From: Brenneria nigrifluens DSM 30175 = ATCC 13028
GTDB lineage: Bacteria; Pseudomonadota; Gammaproteobacteria; Enterobacterales; Enterobacteriaceae
DNA: 64,000 nt
Assembly (NCBI RefSeq): GCF_005484965.1
Contig: NZ_CP034036.1
Coordinates: forward strand, 2,170,001-2,234,000
Direction of reading: 5' to 3'
Part shown: positions 16,369-24,477 of the stretch, one piece after another
Layout: every line of letters starts with the position of its first letter
Numbering within the stretch: position 1 is the first letter of the stretch
Translations under genes and position numbers: made by a program
The notes under the pieces: model-generated
Seen by the model: only the letters and a program-made list of their open reading frames with translations
Databases searched by the model: none
Told to the model about the DNA's origin: nothing

Positions 16369-16384
16369 TGGCATGGTCGTTGCT
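16369..16384 (+). promoter_or_regulatory. Sigma-54 promoter of hcp
   Basis: TGGCAT-GGTCG-TTGCTA keeps the GG-N10-GC spacing. Transcription would start near 16395, about 55 bases before hcp. Sigma-54 control of hcp/vgrG operons is known in several T6SS-bearing bacteria. Confidence 0.75.
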
Positions 16385-16448
16385 ATACAGAGCAGGTGCA
16401 ACCAAACACATGTTCAATAACCCGTTTTAATCAACAAGGAGCAAGACC

Positions 16449-16967
16449 ATGCCAACCCCATGTTATATCAGCATCGAAGGGAAAACCCAGGGCAATATCA
16501 CCGCCGGCGCCTTCACTTCCGACTCGGTCGGCAATATCTACGTGCAGGGCCACGAAGACGAGATGCTGGTGCAGGAATTCCAGCACGTGGTGACCGTTCC
16601 CACCGACCCGCAGTCCGGCCAGCCCTCCGGCCAGCGCGTTCACAAACCCTTCAAGTTCACCGTGGCGCTGAACAAGGCGGTCCCGCTGCTGTACAACGCC
16701 CTGGCCTCCGGCGAAATGCTGCCGACCGTGACCCTGAAATGGTATCGCACCTCGGTGGAAGGCAAGCAGGAGCACTTCTTCTCCACGGTGCTGACCGACG
16801 CCACCATCGTGGATATCGACTGCCAGATGCCGCACTGCCAGGACCCGTCCAAGGCGGATTTCACCCAGCTGATTCAGGTGTCCGTGGCGTACCGCAAAAT
16901 CGACTGGGAGCACACGGTGGCCGGGACGTCAGGCTCTGACGACTGGCGCGCGCCGGTGGAAGCCTAA
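16449..16967 (+). CDS. hcp: Hcp, T6SS inner-tube protein
   Basis: Hcp forms the hexameric tube that T6SS ejects and can chaperone effectors. The 172-residue protein begins MPTPCYISIEGKTQGNI and contains GHEDEMLVQEFQHVV, HKPFKFTVALNKAVPLLYNA and the C-terminal VSVAYRKIDWEH, all standard for the Hcp1 family. AAGGAG lies ten bases upstream. A strong terminator follows. The core T6SS apparatus genes are not in this window, so this is an accessory hcp-vgrG island relying on a main cluster elsewhere. Confidence 0.95.
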   Translation: MPTPCYISIEGKTQGNITAGAFTSDSVGNIYVQGHEDEMLVQEFQHVVTVPTDPQSGQPSGQRVHKPFKFTVALNKAVPLLYNALASGEMLPTVTLKWYRTSVEGKQEHFFSTVLTDATIVDIDCQMPHCQDPSKADFTQLIQVSVAYRKIDWEHTVAGTSGSDDWRAPVEA

Positions 16968-16976
16968 TCCCTCTTT

Positions 16977-17000
16977 AACCCGGGCTTGCCCGGGTTTTTT
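16977..17000 (+). terminator. Rho-independent terminator after hcp
   Basis: AACCCGGGC (16977-16985) and GCCCGGGTT (16988-16996) form a perfect nine-base stem closed by only two bases and followed by TTTT. It probably lets hcp be made in excess over the downstream vgrG and toxin genes by partial read-through. Confidence 0.85.
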
Positions 17001-17127
17001 GCGTGTGCTGCGGTGTGGGCGGACCCAGACCGCAACACGGGCGTTTTATTTTTCATCAGGGTAGTTGCATGTCGCACCGGGCGGTAACGGGGCGTGCGGT
17101 AGCCATGGCGGAGGGAGGAGGTACAAG

Positions 17128-19437
17128 GTGGCAAACAGTACGGGACTACAGTTCACCGTGACGCTCGGCGCGCTGCCGGCGAGCACGTTCGCGGTGGTGG
17201 ATTTCAGGCTGGACGAAGGGTTGAACCGGCCGTTCAGCCTGGCGCTGAATCTGGCGAGCGCGCTGCCGGATGTGGATTTCGGCGCGGTGCTGGACCAGCC
17301 GTGCGAACTGCTGGTGTGGTACGAGGGGGAACTGCAACGGCGGGTGAGCGGCATCGTCAGCGCCTTCAGCCAGGGCGACACCGGCTTTCGGCGCACGCGT
17401 TATCAGGCGGAGGTGCGGCCGGCGCTGTGGCGGCTGGGGCTGCGCACCAACGCGCGGATATTTCAGGCGCAGAAGCCGCAAGCGATTATCGGCACGCTGC
17501 TGGAGGAAGCCGGGATAACCGATTACGCGTTTGCGCTGCGCCACGACCATGGGCAGCGGGAATATTGCGTGCAGTACCGGGAGAGCGACCTGGCGTTCGT
17601 CAGCCGGCTGGCGGCGGAAGAGGGGATGTTTTTCTTCCATGAATATGAGGAAGGGAAGCACCGGGTGGTGTTTGCCGACGACGCCGGGGCGCTGGGTAAA
17701 GGACCGGGGCTGTTCTTCAACCTGGCGAATCAGGGGCTGTCGGAAGGGGCGTATGTGCGGCGTTTCCACTATGCGGAGCGGGTGAGCATGGCGGAGGTGG
17801 CGCTAAAGGACTACAGCTTCAAGACCCCGGCGTACGGGCTGCTGCACAGCAAACAGGGCAGCGAGCTGGCGCACCAGCGGGAGAGCTACCAGCACTACGA
17901 CTATCCGGGGCGTTTCAAACAGGACCCGAGCGGGAAGGCGTTCACCGGCTACCGTCTGGACGCGCAGCGCGCCGGCGCGGTAACGGGCGGGGGCGAATCG
18001 AACTGCGCGGGGCTGATGCCGGGCAGCGCGTTCCCGCTTACGGAGCACCCGAACGCGGCGCTGAATATCGCCTGGCAGATAGTGAACATCACGCATAGCG
18101 GGCAACAGCCGCAGGCGCTGGAAGAGGAAAGCGGCGGCGAGCCGACGACGCTGAGCAACAGTTTCAGCGTGGTGAAGGGCAGCACGACGTGGCGGACGGA
18201 GATGGCGCACAAGCCGATGGTGGACGGTCCGCAGATAGCGACGGTGGTGGGCCCGGCGGGAGAAGAAATCTACTGCGACGTGTATGGCCGGGTGAAGCTG
18301 CAATTTCCGTGGGACCGCTACGGGGCGAGCGACGACCAGAGTTCGTGCTGGGTGCGGGTAAGCCAGGGGTGGGCGGGAGGCCAGTACGGTCTGATAGCCA
18401 TCCCGCGAATCGGGCATGAGGTGATAGTGAGCTTTCTGGAGGGCGACCCGGACCAGCCGATAGTGACGGGGCGGACGTTCCATGCCACCAATCCGACGCC
18501 TTATGTGTTGCCGGAGCATAAGACCAAGATGGTGCTGCGTTCCGACACCCACCAGGGCAGCGGGTTCAATGAACTCTCTTTTGAGGATGAATCCGGGCGG
18601 GAAAACATTCATATCCACGCCCAGAAAGATATGTCGGTCAAGATATTGCACGACATGACCAAACGCGTGGATTCCAGCGTGGTGGAGAGTATCGGCGAAA
18701 ATCAGAATACGGAAATTGGAAAACATCACCAGCACCGGGTCGGCGGCAACATGAATCTGACGGTGGGCGGACAGGGACTCGGATTGCTGGGCGGCTTGTT
18801 CAGCCTGATAGCCAACAGCGGTAAATTCATGAAGAAAGAATCAGCCAAAGTGGGCGAGCCGGGCGTAGAGCAGTTTGCCGATGATATCAATAAAGTTGGC
18901 GCGGCGGCGGAAACGATGTCGCTGACCGCCGGGAAGTCCTTTACTGACGCGGGCGGATTCAAATCCAAAGCCGGGCTGGATATGGTATCGAAAGGCACAT
19001 CTCTGGCCGGACTGCTTTCCAGCCTGATGCCCGGCTCCGGCATTTTTAATACGGTCGTCGAGAAGTTTCGTTCGGACACCACCGGTATCGCCAGTACCGA
19101 ACAGGTTGGCCTGTATAAAAATACGCTGGTCGGTCATACCCAGACGCTGTCTGTCGGTCAGGTACTGAAACTATTGGTAGGGGATAAATACGACATTGAG
19201 AGCAAAAGCGCCATTTTCTCCCGCACCAAAAAGCATACGCTTTACGCTAAAGAAAAAATGGTGATTGGCGGACCGGGCGGCACCATTACCATCGATGACG
19301 GCGGTGTGACCATTCAGGCGAAGAGCATCAAACTGAAAGCGCCATCCATTGATATGTCCGGCGGTGCAGCAGAGCAGGCAGCGGCGCTGAGCAGCGACAA
19401 GCCGTTCTCTGAAGAATGTCCGTACAAGAAAAAATAG
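17128..19437 (+). CDS. vgrG: VgrG, T6SS spike protein
   Basis: Trimeric tip of the T6SS tube, 769 residues. The gp27-like base region covers about 1-400 (QFTVTLGALPASTFAVVDF, YCVQYRESDLAFVSRLAAEEG), the gp5-type OB domain and needle begin near 420 (VYGRVKLQFPWDRYG, CWVRVSQGWAGGQYG), and a DUF2345-like tail follows with ENIHIHAQKDMSVKI. The C-terminus (about 560-769) ends SEECPYKKK and has no evident enzyme domain, so this is a carrier VgrG rather than an evolved effector. GTG at 17128 is chosen because GGAGGAGG lies just before it and the protein then begins like other enterobacterial VgrG. A DUF4123 adaptor starts 13 bases downstream. Confidence 0.95.
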   Translation: MANSTGLQFTVTLGALPASTFAVVDFRLDEGLNRPFSLALNLASALPDVDFGAVLDQPCELLVWYEGELQRRVSGIVSAFSQGDTGFRRTRYQAEVRPALWRLGLRTNARIFQAQKPQAIIGTLLEEAGITDYAFALRHDHGQREYCVQYRESDLAFVSRLAAEEGMFFFHEYEEGKHRVVFADDAGALGKGPGLFFNLANQGLSEGAYVRRFHYAERVSMAEVALKDYSFKTPAYGLLHSKQGSELAHQRESYQHYDYPGRFKQDPSGKAFTGYRLDAQRAGAVTGGGESNCAGLMPGSAFPLTEHPNAALNIAWQIVNITHSGQQPQALEEESGGEPTTLSNSFSVVKGSTTWRTEMAHKPMVDGPQIATVVGPAGEEIYCDVYGRVKLQFPWDRYGASDDQSSCWVRVSQGWAGGQYGLIAIPRIGHEVIVSFLEGDPDQPIVTGRTFHATNPTPYVLPEHKTKMVLRSDTHQGSGFNELSFEDESGRENIHIHAQKDMSVKILHDMTKRVDSSVVESIGENQNTEIGKHHQHRVGGNMNLTVGGQGLGLLGGLFSLIANSGKFMKKESAKVGEPGVEQFADDINKVGAAAETMSLTAGKSFTDAGGFKSKAGLDMVSKGTSLAGLLSSLMPGSGIFNTVVEKFRSDTTGIASTEQVGLYKNTLVGHTQTLSVGQVLKLLVGDKYDIESKSAIFSRTKKHTLYAKEKMVIGGPGGTITIDDGGVTIQAKSIKLKAPSIDMSGGAAEQAAALSSDKPFSEECPYKKK

Positions 19438-19450
19438 GCAGGGAGGCAAT

Positions 19451-20062
19451 ATGTTAGAGAAGCCTTATGACGCGGTGAGTGATGGTCTGAAACATACGGT
19501 ATTCACTCCCGTATCCACTATTGTGGATGAGCACGAAAAATCCCTTCACACCTACCTGTTGCTGAACGCGGCAGCCAGCCCTGATATCGCCATCTGTCTG
19601 GAGGGTTTTTCGCCAGCTTATCGTTCTCTGTTTGATGTGTCGGTGCTGGATAATCTCGGCCACGTGGCGCCCTATCTGGTGCAGGTTAATGCGCACAGTG
19701 ATGTGCTGGACTGGTGGCTGGCGGATGGTTATATGCGGCAGTGGGGCATCATTGTGCGCAGCACGCTGCCATTGATACCGCTGGTCAGGCATTTCAAGAA
19801 GTTCACCAAAGTTATCAATAACGGTAAAACCTACTTTTTCCGTTTTTACCAGCCTAAGACGTTCAACCAGTTTATTCCACAGTTGACGCCAGAGCAGCAG
19901 GCGGACTTCTTTGCCCCGCTTTATGCCGTCTATACGGAAACCACCGATGAGCCAGCGCAGTTAATGCATTTCACTCATGATGCCCGCGGATTAAATGTAA
20001 CTACGCTGGCATTGCCGGTTACCCCAAACCAGGAGGAGAGCACTGAACATGTGGCACTTTGA
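19451..20062 (+). CDS. DUF4123 T6SS effector adaptor (Tap/TEC type)
   Basis: A 203-residue DUF4123-domain protein. Members of this family load a cognate effector onto the VgrG tip and are usually encoded between the two. Typical segments are TYLLLNAAASPDI in the first half, LGHVAPYLVQV, then WGIIVRSTLPLIPLVRHFKKF and FRFYQPKTFNQFIPQL. Its 3' 328 bases (19735-20062) were copied about 3.06 kb downstream, where they form a truncated relic. The stop lies within the next small gene, so translation is coupled. Confidence 0.85.
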   Translation: MLEKPYDAVSDGLKHTVFTPVSTIVDEHEKSLHTYLLLNAAASPDIAICLEGFSPAYRSLFDVSVLDNLGHVAPYLVQVNAHSDVLDWWLADGYMRQWGIIVRSTLPLIPLVRHFKKFTKVINNGKTYFFRFYQPKTFNQFIPQLTPEQQADFFAPLYAVYTETTDEPAQLMHFTHDARGLNVTTLALPVTPNQEESTEHVAL

Positions 20063-20935
20063 TGACCTGCAAATGGAGTCGCATCTGATGAGCGATAACG
20101 ATTTTTCCCGGTGGTTTGTGGATGAAGTGATGGAAGAAACCCTGCCGGAGCACAAGCAAGGGCATAAGCCGGAAACCCTGTATACGATGACGCTGAATGG
20201 CCGGGAGATAGCGAAAAAGTTCCATATCCATAAACCGACCAATCAGGCGAAGTTCCTGTATTTCATGTGGGGTGTCGGGTCGAACTTCTTTGAGTTTGAT
20301 GGCTTTAAGCAAATCCTTGCGGATACAGCGCGGGGCGAAGATGAACGTCTGGCTGCGCTGTTTACCGAGGTCAGCGAAGAGCAGGGCGTTGAGGCGCTGA
20401 TGCAGAGTCATCCGAATTACTGGTTCCCGGAGTGAAGCCGGTGAGACGACAGGGAGAATAATATGGCGAATATCAGAGCAAGGAGTGAGAGTCCTGAAAT
20501 TGAAGCAGATCGCAAGAAAGTGCTTGAAATGGAGTCTCAATACAGTGAGCTTATTATTGATGGTGGCTTGGCAGCCGCTGGCGCCGCACCTCCACCGTTT
20601 GGCACGGCGGCAGATGTGGCGTCATTGGGGCGTTCGCTTTTCAAAGGCGACTGGAGTGGAGCCGCACTGGATGTATTGGGACTTATCCCGATAGCGGGTG
20701 ATGCCGCGAAAGCAGGGAAAATAGCGGTAAAAGTTGAAAAAGTGACGGAAGCCTTATCTAAGGCCAAAGCTGCGCTGAATACGAAAGTATTTGCAGCAAC
20801 GCGTGAAAATGCAAAAAAATACTGGAAAGAATTGATAGCCAAGAAAAAAAAGGAAAAATTGGACAGCGAACTTGGAAAGTGCAAAACAGAAGAATGCAAA
20901 AAGCTGGCTTGTGAAAAATTTGAAAATGATAAATC
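19735..20935 (+). repeat. Copy A of the duplicated toxin-unit segment
   Basis: From GCGGCAGTGGGGC at 19735 the sequence recurs almost unchanged at 22795 (offset 3060, then 3048 after a 12-base deletion). It covers the DUF4123 3' end, the small accessory gene and the toxin N-terminal region. Identity fades where the toxin C-termini diverge near 20935. Confidence 0.9.
20049..20435 (+). CDS. Small accessory protein of the toxin unit, copy 1 (function unknown)
   Basis: A 128-residue soluble protein I do not recognise. It begins MWHFDDLQMESHLMSDNDF and holds a basic-aromatic middle (TMTLNGREIAKKFHIHKP, FLYFMWGVGSNFFEFDGF). No signal peptide or membrane helix is seen. It starts inside the DUF4123 gene with GGAGGAG before its ATG and is followed 27 bases later by the toxin gene. 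Its fixed place between adaptor and toxin in both copies suggests a chaperone or loading partner; that is inference. The second copy at 23109 is nearly identical apart from its last residues. Confidence 0.75.
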   Translation: MWHFDDLQMESHLMSDNDFSRWFVDEVMEETLPEHKQGHKPETLYTMTLNGREIAKKFHIHKPTNQAKFLYFMWGVGSNFFEFDGFKQILADTARGEDERLAALFTEVSEEQGVEALMQSHPNYWFPE

Positions 20936-21422
20936 CATGGATCCTGGCCGTCTTCCATCGTCAGAAAAAGGAACCTGGGTAGATAAAGATGGAAAACCTT
21001 GTCCTCCAGGTACTGGTATGTACAAGCCAGATCCGGAGAAGAACAAGAGTCTTTATGATGCAGTTCAGCGCCACGGTAAAGAGGGTATTCCGTTTAAAGA
21101 TGGGCATCCTGACTTCTCAGGATTTCCGCCTTTGAAAGATGGAAAGCCGTTTGGTAACGGAGATAAGCCTTACCAAGTAGAAATAGATAGGAGGGGAGAT
21201 CGTACTGATTTCACAAAAGCTAAGAGTGCTCTGAATGAAAAATATGGAAAAAAACTTTCTCCAGACGAAAATGATATTGGAACTTGGCACCATGAGCCTG
21301 ATGGAGTAACCATGAGTTACGTGGATATTGATATACATACTGCTTATAATAAAGCGGGTAAAGTTAATGGCGGAACCCCTCATAAAGGTGGCGATTCAAT
21401 GTGGCGAAGTGAGGATTTTTAA
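20463..21422 (+). CDS. T6SS cargo toxin 1, WHH-type HNH/EndoVII nuclease
   Basis: A 319-residue modular effector. Residues 1-130 form a shared delivery region with a glycine/alanine-rich hydrophobic stretch (GGLAAAGAAPPPFGTAADV, LDVLGLIPIAGDAAKAGK), followed by a lysine-rich helix with coiled-coil character (about 105-165). The C-terminal toxin domain (about 170-319) ends with TWHHEPDGVTMSYVD, then His292, TPHKGG (His307) and DSMW. This W-H-H...H...H.GG signature is that of the WHH family of HNH/Endonuclease VII-like nucleases, so DNA or RNA cleavage is expected; His276/His277 are the likely catalytic pair. Its stop is one base before the immunity gene ATG. It lacks its own PAAR or VgrG domain and is probably delivered through the DUF4123 adaptor. 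Confidence 0.78.
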   Translation: MANIRARSESPEIEADRKKVLEMESQYSELIIDGGLAAAGAAPPPFGTAADVASLGRSLFKGDWSGAALDVLGLIPIAGDAAKAGKIAVKVEKVTEALSKAKAALNTKVFAATRENAKKYWKELIAKKKKEKLDSELGKCKTEECKKLACEKFENDKSMDPGRLPSSEKGTWVDKDGKPCPPGTGMYKPDPEKNKSLYDAVQRHGKEGIPFKDGHPDFSGFPPLKDGKPFGNGDKPYQVEIDRRGDRTDFTKAKSALNEKYGKKLSPDENDIGTWHHEPDGVTMSYVDIDIHTAYNKAGKVNGGTPHKGGDSMWRSEDF

Positions 21423-21423
21423 T

Positions 21424-21939
21424 ATGAATATTGAAAAAGAAGACCTGAAAAATTGGGTGGTTAGCGATGATGAATTTATTCCTGATGAGATAAAAGTAAA
21501 TGCTAGCATTTTGTCTATAGAAAATAGGCTAAATGTAAATTTGCCTAAAGAATATAAAGATTTTCTCGCTCTGACAAATGATGAATCATGCAGTCCAATT
21601 GACGATAAATCATCTTGTTTATGTAGGTATAATTCAAAAGTGATAGTCGTTCTTGTGAATGTTTTGTCTAATAGTAAAAGATTAATTTCACAAAAAAATA
21701 TGTTATCAGATTCTGACGAAAATGGCTTAATAAATGGCCTTGTTGCCATAGGAAGAAATTACGATGATGATGGTGATGCCTATATTATTTATGACGTAAG
21801 ACCTAATTCTCCTACTTATCAACATGTATTTCATTGGCGATATTATGTTGACAATTTAGTCATCGGTGAGGGATTGGGGTTTCTGGCCCACTCGCTGAAA
21901 GAATTTCTAAATACGCCAACATCGGAAGATGAGTTGTAG
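21424..21939 (+). CDS. SUKH/SMI1-KNR4-like immunity protein 1
   Basis: A 171-residue acidic protein of the SMI1/KNR4 (SUKH) type, a family known to neutralise nuclease toxins. Supporting segments are the core NVNLPKEYKDFLALTNDESC, the middle GLVAIGRNYDDDGDAYIIYDVR and the C-terminal VIGEGLGFLAHSLKEFL. It begins one base after the toxin 1 stop. Compared with the two other immunity proteins in this array, the ends are conserved (all finish SEDEL) while the interior differs, as expected if each fits its own toxin. Base composition is much more AT-rich than the nif genes, suggesting horizontal origin. Confidence 0.78.
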   Translation: MNIEKEDLKNWVVSDDEFIPDEIKVNASILSIENRLNVNLPKEYKDFLALTNDESCSPIDDKSSCLCRYNSKVIVVLVNVLSNSKRLISQKNMLSDSDENGLINGLVAIGRNYDDDGDAYIIYDVRPNSPTYQHVFHWRYYVDNLVIGEGLGFLAHSLKEFLNTPTSEDEL

Positions 21940-21987
21940 TTTTTCTATATGCCACTGTCAATAACAGGATATTAAGGTTAATTGAGC

Positions 21988-22752
21988 ATGTACTCTGAGT
22001 ACAAAAAAACGTTTATTGAAAACTGGTCGGAAGATATTTTGGCTCAGTCGTTCAAGAGTGAAAGTATTGAACTCCATGAACGGGACGTTATCGCCATCGG
22101 AGCGAGTACCGATGAGTTTATGAGCGCCAGAGGGCTACAGGAAAAGCCATTTTTTTCTGCGCAATTACATGATGATATTGAATATGCTTTGTCAGTATTA
22201 AATAAGCCTGCTTTTGTGCGATTTGGGGGGGTTAGCTACCATGATGCTTCCCTTTCTAGATTGGATACGGTTGATGGAATAGTAAAACAATTGTCGGTAT
22301 CAAATCGCTGCGTCGCATCCTATCTTTGGGATTGCCTGCAATCGTCAACACCTGTTTGGTTGTTCCTGAGGGAATGGCGCGATATTCCGCGCTGGGGAGA
22401 GTTCAGATGTTTCATTCGGGATGCTAAAGTCATTGGTGTTTCTCAATATCATTGTCTGGAATACTTTCCGTTTCTAAAAGAAAAGGAAAATGAAATACGC
22501 CTTCAACTGATTATGTTTTTGCAAAAACTATTGCCTGTATTGCATATGAATTCCGTGGTTGCAGACATTGCCATTGATTATCAGGACGGGAAATTTACTA
22601 CAACATTGATTGAACTTAATCCGTTTATTCAGCGGACGGATGCCTGTCTTTTTTCCTGGGTAAATGGCGGCGATTTTAATGGCCGTATTCGCGTCAACCA
22701 TAGCATTGCTGATGCACATGCAGAAAAGCGCAAAAGACCTTATTTGCTATAA
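21988..22752 (+). CDS. D123-like ATP-grasp protein, copy 1
   Basis: A 254-residue protein resembling the D123/CDC123 ATP-grasp family. Key matches are AFVRFGGVSYHDA, the block FLREWRDIPRWGEFRCF followed by KVIGVSQYHCLEYF, and the late acidic/Asn site TLIELNPFIQRTDACLFSW, which corresponds to the metal and ATP-binding D-x-N-P type motif of ATP-grasp enzymes. Eukaryotic CDC123 assembles eIF2; bacterial members are of unknown role. An ATG at 21988 is used because the paralogue at 26177 starts at the same point; a TTG two codons upstream is possible. Its place between immunity gene and PAAR suggests a role with the toxin unit, perhaps modification or maturation, but nothing in the sequence proves it. 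Confidence 0.68.
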   Translation: MYSEYKKTFIENWSEDILAQSFKSESIELHERDVIAIGASTDEFMSARGLQEKPFFSAQLHDDIEYALSVLNKPAFVRFGGVSYHDASLSRLDTVDGIVKQLSVSNRCVASYLWDCLQSSTPVWLFLREWRDIPRWGEFRCFIRDAKVIGVSQYHCLEYFPFLKEKENEIRLQLIMFLQKLLPVLHMNSVVADIAIDYQDGKFTTTLIELNPFIQRTDACLFSWVNGGDFNGRIRVNHSIADAHAEKRKRPYLL

Positions 22753-22765
22753 AGAGGATAATCGT

Positions 22766-23122
22766 ATGGGAAAACCAGTCGCAATATTGGGGCAGCGGCA
22801 GTGGGGCATCATTGTGCGCAGCACGTTGTCGCTGATACCGCTGGTCAGGCATTTCAAGAAGTTCACCAAAGTTATCAATAACGGTAAAACCTACTTTTTC
22901 CGTTTTTACCAGCCTAAGACGTTCAACCAGTTTATTCCACAGTTGACGCCAGAGCAGCAGGCGGACTTCTTTGCCCCGCTTTATGCCGTCTATACGGAAA
23001 CCACCGATGAGCCGGCGCAGTTAATGCATTTCACTCATGATGCCCGCGGATTAAATGTAACTACGCTGGCATTGCCGGTTACCCCAAACCAGGAGGAGAG
23101 CACTGAACATGTGGCACTTTGA
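22766..23122 (+). pseudogene. Chimeric relic: PAAR start fused in frame to DUF4123 3' end
   Basis: The first nine codons equal the start of the intact PAAR gene at 26955 (MGKPVAILG). From 22795 on, the sequence equals the 3' end of the DUF4123 gene at 19735 (RQWGIIVRSTL...). The join is in frame and gives a 118-residue open frame with the PAAR gene's ribosome site. It marks the junction of a tandem duplication. The product has neither a full PAAR cone nor a full adaptor domain, so I treat it as a relic, although it may be translated and its overlap still couples to the next gene. Confidence 0.85.
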
Positions 23123-23983
23123 TGACCTGCAAATGGAGTCGCATCTGATGAGCGATAACGATTTTTCCCGGTGGTTTGTGGATGAAGTGATGGAAGAAAC
23201 CCTGCCGGAGCACAAGCAAGGGCATAAGCCGGAAACCCTGTATACGATGACGCTGAATGGTCGGGAGATAGCGAAAAAGTTCCATATCCATAAACCGACG
23301 AATCAGGCGAATTTCCTGTATTTCATGTGGGGTGTCGGGTCGAACTTCTTTGAGTTTGATGGCTTTAAGCAAATCCTTGCGGATACAGCGCGGGGCGAAG
23401 ATGAACGTCTGGCTGCGCTGTTTACCGAGGTCAGCGAAGAGCAGGGCGTTGAGGCGCTGATGCAGAGTCATCCGAATTACTGGAGCCGGTGAGACGACAG
23501 GGAGAATAATATGGCGAATATCAGAGCAAGGAGTGAGAGTCCTGAAATTGAAGCAGATCGCAAGAAAGTGCTTGAAATGGAGTCTCAATACAGTGAGCTT
23601 ATTATTGATGGTGGCTTGGCAGCCGCTGGCGCCGCACCGCCACCGTTTGGTACGGCGGCAGATATAGCGTCATTGGGACGTTCGCTTTTCAAAGGCGACT
23701 GGAGTGGAGCCGCACTGGATGTATTGGGACTTATCCCGATAGCGGGTGATGCCGCGAAAGCAGGGAAAATAGCGGTAAAAGTTGAAAAAGTGACGGAAGC
23801 CTTATCTAAGGCCAAAGCTGCGCTGAATACGAAAGTATTTGCAGCAACGCGTGAAAATGCAAAAAAATACTGGAAAGAATTGATAGCCAAGAGAAAAAAG
23901 GAAAAATTGGACAGCGAGCTTGGAAAGTGCAAAACAGAAGAATGCAAAAAGCTGGCTCGGGAAAAATTTGAAAACGACAAATC
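22795..23983 (+). repeat. Copy B of the duplicated toxin-unit segment
   Basis: Near-identical to 19735-20935. A 12-base deletion in the end of the small accessory gene (around 23483) shifts the offset from 3060 to 3048. Differences elsewhere are a few point changes, so the duplication is recent or kept alike by gene conversion. Confidence 0.9.
23109..23492 (+). CDS. Small accessory protein of the toxin unit, copy 2
   Basis: A 127-residue near-copy of the protein at 20049. One substitution is seen inside (QANFLYF for QAKFLYF). A 12-base deletion removes the original stop, so translation ends slightly later as NYWSR in place of NYWFPE. The gene overlaps the chimeric relic upstream and is followed 18 bases later by toxin 2. 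Function unknown, as for copy 1. Confidence 0.75.
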   Translation: MWHFDDLQMESHLMSDNDFSRWFVDEVMEETLPEHKQGHKPETLYTMTLNGREIAKKFHIHKPTNQANFLYFMWGVGSNFFEFDGFKQILADTARGEDERLAALFTEVSEEQGVEALMQSHPNYWSR

Positions 23984-24476
23984 TATGTATCCTGGCCGAC
24001 TACCGTCGTCTGATAAGGGAAAATGGGTAGATAAAGATGGTAACCCTTGTCCTTCAGGGACTGGAAAATATATGCCAGATCCCGAGAAAAACCCAAGTTT
24101 GTATGATGCGGTACAACGCCATGGGAAGGATGGTATCCCGTTTAAAGATGGGCATCCTGACTTCTCAGAATTTCCGCCTTTGAAAGATGGTAAACCAATT
24201 GGTGAAAATGGCAAACCATATCAGGTTGAGATTGATATGACTGGTAACTCATCTGACTTTAAGAAAGCTAAAAAAACATTTTCTGATAAATATAACTCAA
24301 CATTATCTGATGCTGAATGGCGCTCTGGTACGTGGCATCATGAGTCTGATGGAGTAACTATGACCTTTGTTGATAAAAAGATTCATACGGCATATTCTGA
24401 TGCTGAAACTGGTATGGCTAACAGCGGCACTCCACATGTTGGTGGTGATTCTATGTGGAGAAGTGGGGATTATTGA
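23511..24476 (+). CDS. T6SS cargo toxin 2, WHH-type nuclease with variant C-terminus
   Basis: A 321-residue paralogue of toxin 1. The first 155 residues are almost identical (delivery region plus lysine-rich helix); divergence then increases through the toxin domain. The nuclease signature is kept: TWHHESDGVTMTFVD with His276/His277, then H292 and TPHVGGDSMW. Between the shared motifs (about residues 225-272) the sequence differs from toxin 1, which suits a change in immunity specificity rather than in enzyme type. Its own immunity gene follows directly. GGGAG lies before the ATG as in copy 1. Confidence 0.78.
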   Translation: MANIRARSESPEIEADRKKVLEMESQYSELIIDGGLAAAGAAPPPFGTAADIASLGRSLFKGDWSGAALDVLGLIPIAGDAAKAGKIAVKVEKVTEALSKAKAALNTKVFAATRENAKKYWKELIAKRKKEKLDSELGKCKTEECKKLAREKFENDKSMYPGRLPSSDKGKWVDKDGNPCPSGTGKYMPDPEKNPSLYDAVQRHGKDGIPFKDGHPDFSEFPPLKDGKPIGENGKPYQVEIDMTGNSSDFKKAKKTFSDKYNSTLSDAEWRSGTWHHESDGVTMTFVDKKIHTAYSDAETGMANSGTPHVGGDSMWRSGDY

Positions 24477-24477
24477 T

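Noticed and set aside
16081..16448. Possible NifA control of hcp
   Set aside because: A -24/-12 promoter is present but no TGT-N10-ACA site was found in the region, so NifA is unlikely to be the activator.
17803..18735. A 310-codon minus-strand frame opposite vgrG
   Set aside because: Arg/His-rich shadow of the VgrG gene without homology features.
22766..23122. Calling this a second functional DUF4123 adaptor
   Set aside because: Only about the last 110 codons of the adaptor are present behind nine PAAR codons; the N-terminal half of the domain is missing.
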